From NCBI GenBank assembly GCA_016177915.1, contig JACOUI010000087.1:1-56305 (forward strand): a DNA stretch of 56,305 nucleotides, given 5' to 3'. Each line of letters begins with the position of its first letter. Position 1 is the stretch's first letter. A program made the position numbers and the translations under genes. Of the stretch, positions 1-9,096 are shown piece by piece. The notes below the pieces were generated by a model. It was not told where the DNA came from, searched no databases, and saw nothing but the letters and a program-made list of their open reading frames with translations. The stretch comes from Planctomycetia bacterium (GTDB lineage: Bacteria; Planctomycetota; Planctomycetia; Pirellulales; S012-138).

Positions 1-348
1 ACCTGTGCTCCTTCGAAAACCCGGAGCAGTCACGACTTAGGGCGGCCGAGGCCCATCCGATCCCCGCGGTCGAAGAACCGCCCGGGGAATGGCAATATGG
101 AACTGCAAGGCATTTTTTACAACATCGTTTGCTGCTTCGTACTGTAGCCGCGGGTGCCAACCCGCGGGCCGCCGCCCCATCATTTCGGGGTTTGCCTGCC
201 CGAATTGAACGCCCTGAGTGTAAAGTCCGAATCAAGCGAACGTCTCGACAGCGCCATTTGTCAATGGACGAAGCCGAGTCGCTCGGTAAGAATCTGCGTG
301 CGTGCTCCGATTTTCCCACGATCCACGATGATTTTCCCACGATCCACG
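1..348. other. Intergenic left edge without a recognised gene
   Basis: No credible coding region was found here. The stretch holds the palindrome at 148-167 and the first copy of the 21-bp tandem repeat at 309-329. Open frames through it are arginine/proline rich and lack family features. Confidence 0.5.
148..167. repeat. Short perfect palindrome (REP-like hairpin)
   Basis: Stem CCGCGGGT, loop GCCA, stem ACCCGCGG. It lies in non-coding sequence at the left edge and resembles the short palindromes scattered through the rest of the window. Confidence 0.55.
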
Positions 349-350
349 AT
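309..350. repeat. 21-bp tandem duplication
   Basis: The unit GATTTTCCCACGATCCACGA(T) occurs twice back to back with no mismatch (309-329 and 330-350). The second copy ends inside the ATG of the DUF4238-like remnant, so the duplication sits in its leader. Confidence 0.85.
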
Positions 351-470
351 GAGTCTCATGAGCTCACGGCAGCATTACGTGTCGCAGTTCCACCTGCGAG
401 CCTTCGCTGAGCCGACGTTTGTGCCGCCGCACCTGCCGTGGCTTTGGGTTGCCGACTTGAGGACGGGAAC
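349..470 (+). pseudogene. Truncated N-terminus of a DUF4238-like protein
   Basis: From ATG 349 the frame reads MSLMSSRQHYVSQFHLRAFA and then ..LWVADLRTG. The pattern QHYVxQFxLRxF followed about 20 residues later by LWVxD is the usual opening of DUF4238 proteins, which are roughly 250-350 residues long and of unknown function. After about residue 40 the frame continues to 603 only as Arg/Ala/Pro-rich sequence with no family resemblance, so the rest of the gene appears to have been lost or replaced. The family call rests on a short motif. Confidence 0.4.
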
Positions 471-579
471 TGCGCCGTGCCATGCCCGTCCCCTGCCCGT
501 CGCGCGCCGATTCGCACGTCCGTCCCAGGCGGTCAGGGCGCGCCTGGAAAAGGGCGCGGGCTGGGGCCTAAACATCGTT

Positions 580-600
580 CCACGCGGGCAAGCCGCGTGG
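580..600. terminator. Palindrome between the DUF4238 remnant and the glycosyltransferase
   Basis: Perfect 8-bp stem CCACGCGG / CCGCGTGG around GCAAG, just past the 3' end of the minus-strand glycosylphosphotransferase. There is no clear T-run, so it may be a REP element and not a true intrinsic terminator. Confidence 0.35.
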
Positions 601-620
601 TGACGAAGCCATCGCCGCGC

Positions 621-2009
621 TCAAAACGCGTTCCGGTGCCGGAAGCCCGCCAAAAACGTCAGAAACAAAATCCGCAGGTCCAGCCACAGCGACCAGTTGC
701 AGATGTAATACAGGTCGCACTCCACCCGCCGCCTAAGCGACGTGTTCCCCCGCCAGCCGTTCACCTGCGCCCAGCCCGTGATCCCCGCCTTCACTTGGTG
801 CCGCTGCGTGTAGCAGGGAATCTGCCGGCGGAATTTTTCGATGAACACGCCCCGCTCCGGCCGCGGCCCGACCAGGCTCATGTCGCCGGCCAGCACGTTG
901 AAAAGCTGCGGCAGCTCATCGAGTCCCCACTTGCGCATGAACCGCCCGAGCTTCGTGCAGCGGTCGTCGCCGCGGTGGGCCCACACGGGACCCGTCTCGC
1001 GCTCCGCGTCGGCGCGCATGCTGCGGAACTTCCACATCCAGAACGATTGCCCGCCCAGGCTCGCCCGCTCCTGACGATAAAACACCGGTCCCCGGCTGGT
1101 CAGCTTGATCGCCACGGCCAGCGCCAACAGCACCGGCGACAAGAGCAAGAGGGCGACCGTGCCCAGCGCCAAGTCCATCGCCCGCTTGGCCACCTTCGGC
1201 ATGCCGCAGATCGGCCGCTCGCGCAGGGCCAAGAACGTGGCCCCGTCGATTTCCTGCGCGCGAGCGCGCATGCCGGACAGGTTCGGGATGTCCGGCACGA
1301 GCTGCACGTCCACGAGCACGTCGGACAGGATGCCGTAAATCTCCGGCAGCTCGCCGTAGCGCTGGATCGGCATGGCCACCAGCACCTGTTCGATCGCGTG
1401 CCGCTCGACGATCTCGGCAAGCTGCGACACCTCGCCCAGGTAGGGCAGCTCGCCGGAGCGGATGGCGTCGGGCCGATCGACGAAGCCGACGAGGTCCAGG
1501 CCCATCCAGCCGTTCCGCGCCATGGTCCTGGTCACGAGGCGCAGCGTGCGTCCGCTGCCGACGAGCAAGGCCTTTCCGCGATAGAATCCCCGCCGCTGCA
1601 GCGCCGACAAGCCCAGCCACATCGCCCGCCGTAGCGCGATTCCGAACGTGGCGTTCAAAACGAAAAACAGTCCCAGCGCCAAGCGCGATTCATACAGGTC
1701 GCGGCGGTAGAACGTGGCCGCGATGATCAGCAAAAACAAAAGTCCGCTGGCCGTGCTCACCCACAGCGCCTCGCGCCAGGGCCGCTGCATGCGATGGAGC
1801 CGGTGCAGCCCGCAGATGCGATAGGCGACGACCGCCAGCACGAGCGCCCACGGCAGGCCGAGCAGCATTGTGTCCGCGCGCGGCACGCCCGCCGGCGCCG
1901 GCCAGAGGCTGAAACGCACAAGGTACGCCGCGACCCAGGCGGCCGCCGTGGCCAGAAGGTCTCCGCCCAGAAACAGCCAGCCCAGAACCTGTTGATGCCG
2001 CCGGAACAT
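621..2009 (-). CDS. Polyprenyl glycosylphosphotransferase (WcaJ/WbaP-type)
   Basis: A 462-residue membrane enzyme that transfers a sugar-1-phosphate to undecaprenyl phosphate, the first step of exopolysaccharide repeat assembly at the inner membrane. The N-terminal half has about four hydrophobic segments (around residues 8-28, 45-65, 85-105 and 115-130). A Rossmann-like CoA_binding_3 region follows (ALLVGSGRTLRLV). The C-terminal bacterial sugar transferase domain has its own membrane segment, KRAMDLALG, KFRSMRADAE, DELPQLFNVLAGDMSLVGPRP and GITGWAQVNG, all hallmark motifs. The start at 2009 has AGGGAAG upstream. It stands alone, with no other polysaccharide genes beside it. The sugar substrate cannot be read from the sequence. 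Confidence 0.9.
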   Translation of the reverse strand: MFRRHQQVLGWLFLGGDLLATAAAWVAAYLVRFSLWPAPAGVPRADTMLLGLPWALVLAVVAYRICGLHRLHRMQRPWREALWVSTASGLLFLLIIAATFYRRDLYESRLALGLFFVLNATFGIALRRAMWLGLSALQRRGFYRGKALLVGSGRTLRLVTRTMARNGWMGLDLVGFVDRPDAIRSGELPYLGEVSQLAEIVERHAIEQVLVAMPIQRYGELPEIYGILSDVLVDVQLVPDIPNLSGMRARAQEIDGATFLALRERPICGMPKVAKRAMDLALGTVALLLLSPVLLALAVAIKLTSRGPVFYRQERASLGGQSFWMWKFRSMRADAERETGPVWAHRGDDRCTKLGRFMRKWGLDELPQLFNVLAGDMSLVGPRPERGVFIEKFRRQIPCYTQRHQVKAGITGWAQVNGWRGNTSLRRRVECDLYYICNWSLWLDLRILFLTFLAGFRHRNAF

Positions 2010-2104
2010 GTCGCGCTTCCCTGCGCAGGATCGTTCCTTGAAAAGTCGGGCGGGGTCTTATACTAGCGCCCCGTCCAGCGGTCAACGCAAGCGCCCTCCC
2101 GCTA

Positions 2105-2719
2105 TCAAGCGCGCAGCGCCTGCGCGTACCGGTCCGCCACCGCCTTCCAGTTGATCAGGTTGTACCATGCCCCCACGTAGTCCGCCCGGCGGTTCTGATA
2201 GAGCAGGTAGTACGCGTGCTCCCACACGTCCAGCCCCAGGATCGGCTTGTTGCTGTGCATCAGCGGGTTGTCCTGGTTGGGCGTGCTCTCGATGAGGAGT
2301 TTCTTGTTGGCGTCGAGGCTCAGCCAGGCCCAGCCGCTGCCAAACCGCCCCAGCGCCGCGGCCGTGAACTTCTCCTTGAACCCGGCATAGCCGCCGAAGG
2401 CGTTATTGATGGCGGCCCCCAAGTCGCCGGTCGGGTCGCCGCCGCAGCCGCGGCCCATGATCGTCCAGAACATGGAGTGGTTGGCGTGGCCGCCGCCGTT
2501 GTTCCGCACGGCCGTGCGGATGTTCTCCGGCACGGTGTCGATCTTCGCCACCAGCGTCTCGATCGGCTGGTCGCCCAGGTTGCTGCCCTCCAGCGCCTTG
2601 TTCAGGTTCGTCACGTACGTGGCGTGGTGCTTGCCGTGATGGATTTCCATCGTCTTGGCGTCGATGTGCGGGTAGAGCGCCGAAAACGGGTAAGGCAGTT
2701 CGGGAAGCGTGTAAGCCAT
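2105..2719 (-). CDS. sodA: Superoxide dismutase, Mn-type
   Basis: A 204-residue Fe/Mn-family superoxide dismutase that converts superoxide to hydrogen peroxide and oxygen. The four metal ligands are visible: H27, H81 (in HANHSMFW), D164 and H168 (in DVWEHAYY). Gly at residue 77 and Gln149 in TPNQDNP follow the Mn-type pattern and not the Fe-type pattern. Full family length, no signal peptide, so cytosolic. A GAGG motif lies upstream of ATG 2719. It is transcribed alone and divergently from the AsmA-like gene. Confidence 0.95.
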   Translation of the reverse strand: MAYTLPELPYPFSALYPHIDAKTMEIHHGKHHATYVTNLNKALEGSNLGDQPIETLVAKIDTVPENIRTAVRNNGGGHANHSMFWTIMGRGCGGDPTGDLGAAINNAFGGYAGFKEKFTAAALGRFGSGWAWLSLDANKKLLIESTPNQDNPLMHSNKPILGLDVWEHAYYLLYQNRRADYVGAWYNLINWKAVADRYAQALRA

Positions 2720-3061
2720 GGCAGGACCTCAGCAGGGTAAGAGTCGTCCGTCGAACGCAGCGCGACGCGCCTGCGATTTCAATGCCCCCATGCAGAAACA
2801 CCGCAGCGGCCGTGCATGCGTTGCGCGCAGCATACAAAATGGCCCTGGCTGTGACAATTGCCCGCCCGCCAATGTCGCCGTCCGCCCGTCCGCCGGCGTC
2901 TCGCCAATCGCGCTTGACGCGCCTGGCCGATTGTCCCTACCATCCCGCCCCGCGCCGCGCCGGCGCTTCCGGCACGCGCGCGCGCCGTCAGCGTTGCTAG
3001 CAGCCGCCCCAAAAAGGCGCGCGGCGACGGCATCGACCGCGACCCTTTCAGCGGGCCTACC
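2720..3061. other. Divergent intergenic region between sodA and the AsmA-like gene
   Basis: No gene was found here. It holds the 5' leaders of two divergent genes and a candidate plus-strand promoter at 2914-2943. The remainder is GC-rich with no clear structure. Confidence 0.5.
2914..2943 (+). promoter_or_regulatory. Candidate sigma-70-type promoter for the AsmA-like gene
   Basis: TTGACG at 2914-2919 and TACCAT at 2938-2943 with an 18-bp spacer, about 120 bp before the GTG start. Motif match only. Confidence 0.3.
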
Positions 3062-6000
3062 GTGCGACTCGGCTGGCGATGGATCGTGTGGGGATTGGCC
3101 TTCCTCGTGCTGGCCGGCCTCGTGGCGGTGCTGTATTTCGAGCGCCAGCTTGACGAAGAGGTCCGCCGGGAAGTTCAGAAGCGGATCGCGGCGCAGTACC
3201 CCCACCTCGTTGTGGCCGTCCGTTCGGCGCGCGTCATCGACGGCGAGGGGATTTCGGTGCGGGGGGTGACGCTGTCGCTGCCGGGCTCGGCCGGACGGGG
3301 CGCCGACCTCGCGTACATCGACGAGGTCATGCTGTGTTGCGACGCCGGCGTGCCGCAGCTTCTATCGGGCGACGTGACGATCCGTTCGTTCGCGATCCAC
3401 CGGCCGAACCTCCACTTCGTGCGCCGCCCGGACGGCTCCACGAACTTCGACCAGCTCGCGCCGTCGGGCGAGATGGATGCGCTCGTTTCGCTCGAGGGCA
3501 CGATCGAGAACGGCACGCTGGAGTGGCTCGACGAGCAGAAGACGCCGCCGCGACTCGTGACCCTTCGCGACGTGAACCTCAAGTTCGCGCGCAGGCCGGC
3601 CAGTCCGCAGCAGCGCGCGAAAACCGACGCGCAAGACGCGGCCGAGAAACTGGAGCCGGCGCCGCGGGCGCTGCTGGAAATCCAGGGCGGCTGTCGCGGC
3701 GACCATCTCGACTCCGGAACGATCGAGGGCGTCTACGACGAATCGTCCGGCGCGTTCACTATCGAGGGCGACGTCTCCGGCTTGGACATCTCGCCGGAGT
3801 TCGTGGAATCGCTGCCGGCCGAGCTGCAAACCGCGGTTGCGGCGCAGTTCGCCGGCCGGCTGCGAGCCGCCGCCCACTACGCCGTCGCCTTCCATCCCGC
3901 CCGCGAAGCCCCCTGGCATTTCGACGTGACGGCCGACATCCAGCGCGGAAGGATCGACGACCCGCGGCTCCCCTTCCCGTGCACCGACCTGCGCGGGAAG
4001 GTGCGCGTGGCCACGGACGAGTTGGAGATTAAGGACCTCGTCGCCCGCAGCGGCCAGACGGAATTGACGCTGTCCGCCGTGCGCGCCGGCTACGCCGAGA
4101 ATTCGCCCTGGACCGTGAACCTCAAAGGGCGCGAATTGCCTATCGACGGCCGCGTCTTCGAGGTGCTGCCCAAAGAATGGCGGTCGGCCTGGGAGTCGTT
4201 TTCGCCCGCAGGGCTCGTCGACGTGGAGGGCGAGATTCGATTCGACGGCCGCACGTGCGTCCCCCACCTCAACGTGACCGTGCGGAACGGCTCGTTTGCC
4301 TATTGGGGCTATCCCTATCGGGTCGAACGGGCCTACGGCACGATCGGCTGGACCGGCGACAAAATCGACCTCAACCTGATCGCCTATGCGCGCACCGACA
4401 AGCTGAGCATCGTCGGCGAGCTGCGCTCGCCGGGCCCGAACGTTTACGGCGACGTCAAGGTCACGGGCAAGAATGTGCGGCTCGATCAGGACCTCGTCGC
4501 CGCGCTGGACGAGCGGCCCCGCGCCGTCGTCACGTCGTTCCGACCCAGCGGGAGCTTCGGCCTGTGGGCGCGCTTTTGGCGCGAGCCGCGCGAGGAGTGG
4601 TTCCACCAGCACCTCGTCCTCAGCGTGGCGGGCGGGTCGATCGCATACGACGGCTTCCCCTACCCGCTGCAAAACCTCCGCGGGGTCCTGGAGGGGCTCG
4701 ACGGCGCGTGGACGTTCAAGGACCTATCGGCCAGCAGCGGCTCGGCGCGCCTGACCGGCGACGGTTATCTCGTCCCGCGGAAGGACGGCGCGGAAGTCGT
4801 GCTCAACGTGACCGCGAAGGACGTGGCGCTGGACCAGGACCTCTTGGGGGCCCTCAACCCGCCGGTGCAGGAGGTGTGGGCGGAGCTTCAGCCGCGCGGG
4901 CGGATCGACCTGAATACGACCATCCAGTACCTGGCGGGCGGCAAGAAGCTCAACTTGGACGTGACGGTGATTCCGCGCGGCGACTCGGCGTCGCTCGAGC
5001 CGCGGTCGTTCCCCTGGCGCATGGAAAAGGTGCAGGGCGAGATCAAGTTCAAGGACGGCCGCACGACGATCGTCAAGCTGTCGGGCGTCCACGGCGACAC
5101 GGTCGTCGCCACGCGCGGCTTCGCCGAAACCGAGGGCGGCGGCCGCTGGCATCTGCACCTGGACGGCCTGGCCATCGACAACCTGGCCGTCGACCGCGAC
5201 CTGCTGCACGCCGCCCCGGAGTCTTTCGGCAGCCAGCTTTCCGCGCTCAACATCGCAGGCCTGCTCAACGTCCGGGGCAAGATCGACATTTATCGCACCG
5301 ACCCGCACAAGCCCTTTGCGATCGTCTGGGACGCGGAGCTTTTCTGCCGTCGCAATGCGATCGACGCGGGCGTGCGGCTGGAGAACATCTACGGCAGCCT
5401 GAAGCTGAAAGGATCGGCCGCCGGGGATCAGGTACGCTCCGAAGGCGCGCTCAAGATCGATTCGCTCTCCTGCCGCGATTGGCAGCTTACCGACGTGCGC
5501 GGCCCGATCTGGATCGAAAACGACCGCGTGCTGCTCGGGGCCCCCGACGCGGAGAAAATCGAGCCCGGCAAAAACCCGCACCTCACGGCGTCGGCCTATG
5601 GCGGATCGATCTACGGCGACTTCTGGATCGTGCGCGGCGAGCCGTCGAAGTTTGCGCTGCGGGCCTACGTGACGAAGGCCGACTTGGCGCGGCTCGCCCT
5701 GGAGCACGCCGCCGGGCGGCAAAGCGTCTCGGGCAAGCTGGACGCGGCCTTGGAGCTGACCGGCACGACCGAGGGCGTGCGGAGCCTGGCCGGGCAGGGG
5801 GCCGCCGAGCTCAGCGACGCCAACATCTACGAGCTGCCCCTGATGGTCTCGCTGCTCAAGGTCGCGCGCTTGCAGCCCGTCGATGGAACGGCCTTCACCA
5901 CGGCCGATTGCCGGTTTCGCATCCAGGCCGACCACGTTTATTTCGACCGCCTGAACTTCAACGGCGACGCGATCAGCCTGCTGGGCAAGGGCGAGGTGGA

Positions 6001-6289
6001 CTTCGACCGCCACGTGGTGCTTTCGTTCCGTTCGCGGGCCGGCCGCGAGGACGCCCGCCGCACCATCCCCTTTGTCAGCGACCTGATCCGCGGCGCCAGC
6101 CAGCAGTTCGTGATGCTCAACGTGACGGGCACGCTGGACGACCCGGAAATCCGCAACGAGCCGCTGCCGGCGGTGACCGAGGCCTTGCAGGAGATCGGGC
6201 AGGGCTTGCAGGAGGCGGCGCCAGGCAGCAAGCCCGCGCCGCGCGGCGCCCCGCGAAACGAGTCTTCGCGGCCGAAGGTGTTTCGGTAG
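3062..6289 (+). CDS. Large AsmA/DUF3971-like membrane-anchored protein
   Basis: A 1075-residue protein with one N-terminal transmembrane anchor (about residues 6-25) followed by a long repetitive region predicted to lie in the periplasm. Recurrent units of the kind 'D.DVKVTGKNVRLDQDLVAAL' and 'VTAKDVALDQDLLGAL' and the C-terminal block (GKGEVDFDRHVVLSF.. FVMLNVTGTLDDPEIR) are typical of AsmA-C/YhdP/TamB-like bridge proteins, which move phospholipid or regulate assembly between the two membranes. The start is GTG at 3062, chosen because it places the signal anchor at the N-terminus. The tail is Pro/Arg rich. A substrate cannot be assigned. Confidence 0.75.
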   Translation: MRLGWRWIVWGLAFLVLAGLVAVLYFERQLDEEVRREVQKRIAAQYPHLVVAVRSARVIDGEGISVRGVTLSLPGSAGRGADLAYIDEVMLCCDAGVPQLLSGDVTIRSFAIHRPNLHFVRRPDGSTNFDQLAPSGEMDALVSLEGTIENGTLEWLDEQKTPPRLVTLRDVNLKFARRPASPQQRAKTDAQDAAEKLEPAPRALLEIQGGCRGDHLDSGTIEGVYDESSGAFTIEGDVSGLDISPEFVESLPAELQTAVAAQFAGRLRAAAHYAVAFHPAREAPWHFDVTADIQRGRIDDPRLPFPCTDLRGKVRVATDELEIKDLVARSGQTELTLSAVRAGYAENSPWTVNLKGRELPIDGRVFEVLPKEWRSAWESFSPAGLVDVEGEIRFDGRTCVPHLNVTVRNGSFAYWGYPYRVERAYGTIGWTGDKIDLNLIAYARTDKLSIVGELRSPGPNVYGDVKVTGKNVRLDQDLVAALDERPRAVVTSFRPSGSFGLWARFWREPREEWFHQHLVLSVAGGSIAYDGFPYPLQNLRGVLEGLDGAWTFKDLSASSGSARLTGDGYLVPRKDGAEVVLNVTAKDVALDQDLLGALNPPVQEVWAELQPRGRIDLNTTIQYLAGGKKLNLDVTVIPRGDSASLEPRSFPWRMEKVQGEIKFKDGRTTIVKLSGVHGDTVVATRGFAETEGGGRWHLHLDGLAIDNLAVDRDLLHAAPESFGSQLSALNIAGLLNVRGKIDIYRTDPHKPFAIVWDAELFCRRNAIDAGVRLENIYGSLKLKGSAAGDQVRSEGALKIDSLSCRDWQLTDVRGPIWIENDRVLLGAPDAEKIEPGKNPHLTASAYGGSIYGDFWIVRGEPSKFALRAYVTKADLARLALEHAAGRQSVSGKLDAALELTGTTEGVRSLAGQGAAELSDANIYELPLMVSLLKVARLQPVDGTAFTTADCRFRIQADHVYFDRLNFNGDAISLLGKGEVDFDRHVVLSFRSRAGREDARRTIPFVSDLIRGASQQFVMLNVTGTLDDPEIRNEPLPAVTEALQEIGQGLQEAAPGSKPAPRGAPRNESSRPKVFR

Positions 6290-6292
6290 GCG

Positions 6293-6450
6293 CTGTAGGA
6301 CGGACTTCAGTCCGTCCCGCTGGAAGACGGACCTTAGACCGTCCCTCTGCCCGGAAACTGCACGCCGCGCAAAGAAGCGACTAAAGTGCACGAAGCGACG
6401 AACGGCCTGAGATGCGCCGAGCGATGGACGGACTGAAGTCCGTCCTACAG
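6293..6450. repeat. Perfect 24-bp inverted repeat pair with a diverged third copy
   Basis: The arms at 6293-6316 and 6427-6450 are exact reverse complements. Each arm is itself a hairpin (GGACGGACT-TC-AGTCCGTCC). A diverged relative (GACGGACCTTAGACCGTCCC) lies between them at about 6323-6342. The element fills the gap between the AsmA-like gene and the pseudouridine synthase. I read it as a planctomycete REP-type element. Confidence 0.75.
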
Positions 6451-6465
6451 GAAAAATCGGACCCC

Positions 6466-7209
6466 ATGCAAATCCTGCTCGACGATGCTGCGCTGCTGGC
6501 GGTGAACAAGCCTCCGGGATTGTTGACCCAGGCGCCGCCGGGCATCGAGAGTCTCGAGTTTGACGTCAAGCGGCTGCTCGCCGCGCGGAAGGAGCAGGCC
6601 GAAGGGCGGCCCGTTGCGCCGGAGACCGTTTACCTGGGCGTGCCGCACCGCTTGGACCGGCCCGTTTCCGGGGCCATCGTCTTCGCCCTCGATCGCAAGT
6701 CGGCGCGGATTCTGGCGCGGCAGTTCGAGCACCGCCACGTGCGAAAGCTGTATTGGGCCTGCGTGGAAGGCACGGTCGATCCGCGGGAGGGCACCTGGGT
6801 CGATCAAATCCGAAAAGTCCCCAACCAGGCCCAGGCCGAGATCGTGCTGGCCGACCACCCCGAGGGCCGCCCCGGCATCCTCCATTACCGCGTGATCGGC
6901 ACGACCCGCTTCGGCGCCTGGCTCCAGATCGAGCTGGAGACGGGGCGGATGCACCAGGTGCGGGTTCAGGCCGCCGCCCGCGGCTGCCCGGTGCTGGGGG
7001 ACGCGCAATACGGTTCGCGCGTCGCCTTTGGACCGCAGCACGAGGACGCTCGGCTTCGGGCGATCGCCCTCCATGCCCGATTCATCTCGTTTCGCCATCC
7101 CCGCACGCGGCAGCAGATGGAGCTGACGGCGGAGCCGCCGCCCGCCTGGCACGACCTCAACCTCCTGCGGACGGACGGGGAAGGGACGGAAGGCGCGCGT
7201 GGCGCGTAA
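6466..7209 (+). CDS. RluA-family pseudouridine synthase
   Basis: A 247-residue RNA pseudouridine synthase. The family motif HRLDRPVSG is present, with the catalytic Asp at residue 64. LETGRMHQVRVQAAARGCPVLGD supplies the C-terminal RluA signature, and LLAVNKPPGLLTQ is the typical opening. There is no S4 domain, so the closest groups are RluA/RluC/TruC-like. The start at ATG 6466 is preferred over an upstream ATG at 6412 because the extra 18 residues would be encoded by the palindromic repeat. The target uridine is unknown. Confidence 0.85.
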   Translation: MQILLDDAALLAVNKPPGLLTQAPPGIESLEFDVKRLLAARKEQAEGRPVAPETVYLGVPHRLDRPVSGAIVFALDRKSARILARQFEHRHVRKLYWACVEGTVDPREGTWVDQIRKVPNQAQAEIVLADHPEGRPGILHYRVIGTTRFGAWLQIELETGRMHQVRVQAAARGCPVLGDAQYGSRVAFGPQHEDARLRAIALHARFISFRHPRTRQQMELTAEPPPAWHDLNLLRTDGEGTEGARGA

Positions 7210-7223
7210 GCCGGGTCGAGTGC

Positions 7224-7445
7224 TCAGTTACCTTTCGCGCGATTCGCTTTTCCCTTGAAGAACTCCTTGTCGTAGCGGAATTCGACGCCTGGGTGGTCCT
7301 TGCCGACGTGCTCGATTTGTTTCTGTAGAACTTCCGCGGCGGTCTTTTCTCCCTTGGCCTTCTTCCCGAGGCTGTTCATCCGGGCCATCCAATAGAGCAT
7401 TCGCAGCTCGCCCTGTTGAGCTTCATTGGAAAGTCCTCCGTTCAT
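7224..7445 (-). CDS. Small hypothetical protein
   Basis: 73 residues, highly charged and lysine-rich, with no membrane segment and no motif I recognise. A GGAGGA sequence lies just inside the frame and not upstream of ATG 7445, so the true start is uncertain; the in-frame ATG at MLYWMARMN is an alternative. It is convergent with the pseudouridine synthase gene and separated from it by 14 bp. Confidence 0.4.
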   Translation of the reverse strand: MNGGLSNEAQQGELRMLYWMARMNSLGKKAKGEKTAAEVLQKQIEHVGKDHPGVEFRYDKEFFKGKANRAKGN

Positions 7446-8025
7446 CTATCTATGCCGTGATAGATATGAGAGTAGGAATCGCGGATCGTGCCGTCAACGA
7501 GGCGCCCTCAGGTCAGAGGCTCGGAGGCCCGAAGAGGGGGCTCGATGGAACGTGCCGCGACCGAAGACGCGCCTGCGATCTGAGCGGTAGAACGGCGGTT
7601 CATGTCGATGTCGAACGCAACACACAGTGGATTCCTATCGGCTTGACCCAGGCCGCCTCACTCGGACTCTCGGCTCGCGGATTTGCGAAGAAATCGCCCG
7701 CAGGGCGATGCCAGCGGTCCGCCGCGCCCTTGCCCAGATTCCCAAAGCCCCTTCCCCACTTTCTCGCTGGAAAAAAATCCGAAGAAAATCGCGCCGCCCC
7801 AAATCTCCGCCGTTTTCCGGCTGCCTACGGATTAAGCAAATGGGGGTCTGCCCGATCAGGGGCAGTCTTGCCTGCAACGCTGGCACTAGCAACGCATGCA
7901 CGTAAGTGCCTGCGAAGCAAAGACATTGGTGCTGCTCTTGACTTCAATCAACATTTTTTGCAGAACTCGCCCCCGTGGCCGCGAAAAAGGATTTTCAAGG
8001 TTGTCCATTTTGGAAGGAGTCACCG
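7446..8025. other. Long intergenic region upstream of the RHH gene
   Basis: About 580 bp without a convincing gene. It contains a small hairpin ATCGCCC-GCA-GGGCGAT near 7702-7718. A TTGACT at 7938-7943 is a possible -35 box for the RHH gene, but no good -10 follows at normal spacing. Open frames here lack family features. Confidence 0.4.
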
Positions 8026-8496
8026 ATGCCCGAGACCCAGACCCCGTACCGCTCTGACACCTACGCTTCCAACGGCGGCAACTCGTCCGCTGTGGCGACG
8101 ATGGTCGAATGCGACCCGAAGAAGTGCCAGGAGGCCTACCGCGCCGCGTCCGAACTGTTCCGGCAGAACCCCGACTGGGTGAGCTTCTACCGGCAGGTGT
8201 TGGGCGTGGGCGGCGTCGTGCGGCAGCTCTACCCCACGCAGGAAGCCTGCACTGCCTTCGAGCAGACGAAGGAGTACGAGGAGATCCAGCGCATGCTGGC
8301 CAAGCTGCGCGAGCAGTCCAACGGCAAGCAGCCCTCGGCCCAGTTCGAGCCGACCCGCGTGATCACCGTCCGGCTCCCCAAGAGCCTGCACGAGTCGCTG
8401 CGGGCCGAAGCCCACGAGAAGCACACCAGCATGAACAAGCTGTGCATCTCGAAGCTCGTGCAGTTCATCGACAACGAGCTGGTGCCGACGGAGTAG
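8026..8496 (+). CDS. Ribbon-helix-helix / HicB-like C-terminal domain protein
   Basis: 156 residues. The C-terminal part RVITVRLPKSLHESLRAEAHEKHTSMNKLCISKL has the beta-strand plus two-helix pattern of ribbon-helix-helix DNA-binding or HicB-type domains. The N-terminal about 100 residues are helical and unassigned. The start at ATG 8026 is fixed by a strong GGAAGGAG 6-7 bases upstream; an earlier in-frame start at 7975 would place this SD inside the gene. No toxin gene is adjacent, so a toxin-antitoxin role is not supported. Confidence 0.65.
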   Translation: MPETQTPYRSDTYASNGGNSSAVATMVECDPKKCQEAYRAASELFRQNPDWVSFYRQVLGVGGVVRQLYPTQEACTAFEQTKEYEEIQRMLAKLREQSNGKQPSAQFEPTRVITVRLPKSLHESLRAEAHEKHTSMNKLCISKLVQFIDNELVPTE

Positions 8497-8513
8497 CCGA
8501 CGAGGTGTGGTAG

Positions 8514-8616
8514 GGTGGGCGGAGCAAGCCAGGCAGGCCCTGCTGCTTCGCTCGCCACCCCCTTCGGTCCCAGTCCGAAAAAGGCGTCGCCGGCGCAACA
8601 GCTTGCGACGCCCACC
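8514..8616. repeat. Inverted repeat of the GGTGGGC family
   Basis: The left arm GGTGGGCGGAGCAAGC (8514-8529) and the right arm GCTTGCGACGCCCACC (8601-8616) pair at 13 of 16 positions. The element lies between the RHH gene and the 3' end of the RNase P RNA. A shorter relative occurs inside the PQQ-propeller gene at 50561-50592. Confidence 0.6.
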
Positions 8617-8622
8617 GTGCGT

Positions 8623-9096
8623 GGCGGCCAGTGCCGAAGTGAGCCTGTAAGCCGGGTTCTGTGCCCCGCCTTGCGGCGGGCGGCGGCCATTTCTCTGGGA
8701 GGCCGATTGCTCGGACCCTCTCGCGCCGCCGCGGAGCTTGCGCCCCGCGGACGGCGGCATGGCGACCTACCCGGAAGTCGATAGTGGACCGGACCAGCCC
8801 ACGCAGGCTGCGGGACTCTTGCGAGGTCCGCAGCCTGCTTGCTTCCTGCTTGGTCTTGCTCCCGGCGGGGTTTGCCCTGCCGGCCCGATCGCTCGGACCG
8901 CGGTGCGCTCTTACCGCACCATTTCACCCTTACCGTCGCCGCGGCTTGCGCCGCGGCGAAGGCGGTATCGTTTCTGTGGCACTTTCCCGGGTCTTTTGAC
9001 CGGTGGGAGTTACCCACCGCCGTGTCCTGTGGAGCCCGGACTTTCCTCTGGCCTTTGGGGCCAGCGGCCGCCCGGCTCACTGCGGCACTAGCCGCC
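8623..9096 (-). ncRNA. rnpB: RNase P RNA (bacterial type A)
   Basis: Read on the minus strand, the conserved blocks appear in order. These are GAGGAAAGTCCGGGCTCC near the 5' end, then CACGGCGGTGGGTAACTCCC, AAAGTGCCACAGAAAC, GGTGCGGTAAGAGCGCACC, and ACAGAACCCGGCTTACAGG near the 3' end. The two ends pair into a long P1 helix: 9074-9096 against 8623-8645, 23 positions with one mismatch and one wobble. The ends given here are the ends of P1. A TATAAT on the minus strand at 9169-9174 could be the -10 box, which would imply a trimmed leader of about 65 nt. Confidence 0.95.

Noticed and set aside
4177..6384. A 735-codon plus-strand open frame overlapping the AsmA-like gene
   Set aside because: It is the +1 frame of a real gene in GC-rich DNA; the product is Arg/Gly/Pro-rich and has no family features.
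8026..8496. Antitoxin of a HicAB or other toxin-antitoxin pair
   Set aside because: No toxin-sized gene is adjacent on either side; the ribbon-helix-helix motif alone does not make an antitoxin.
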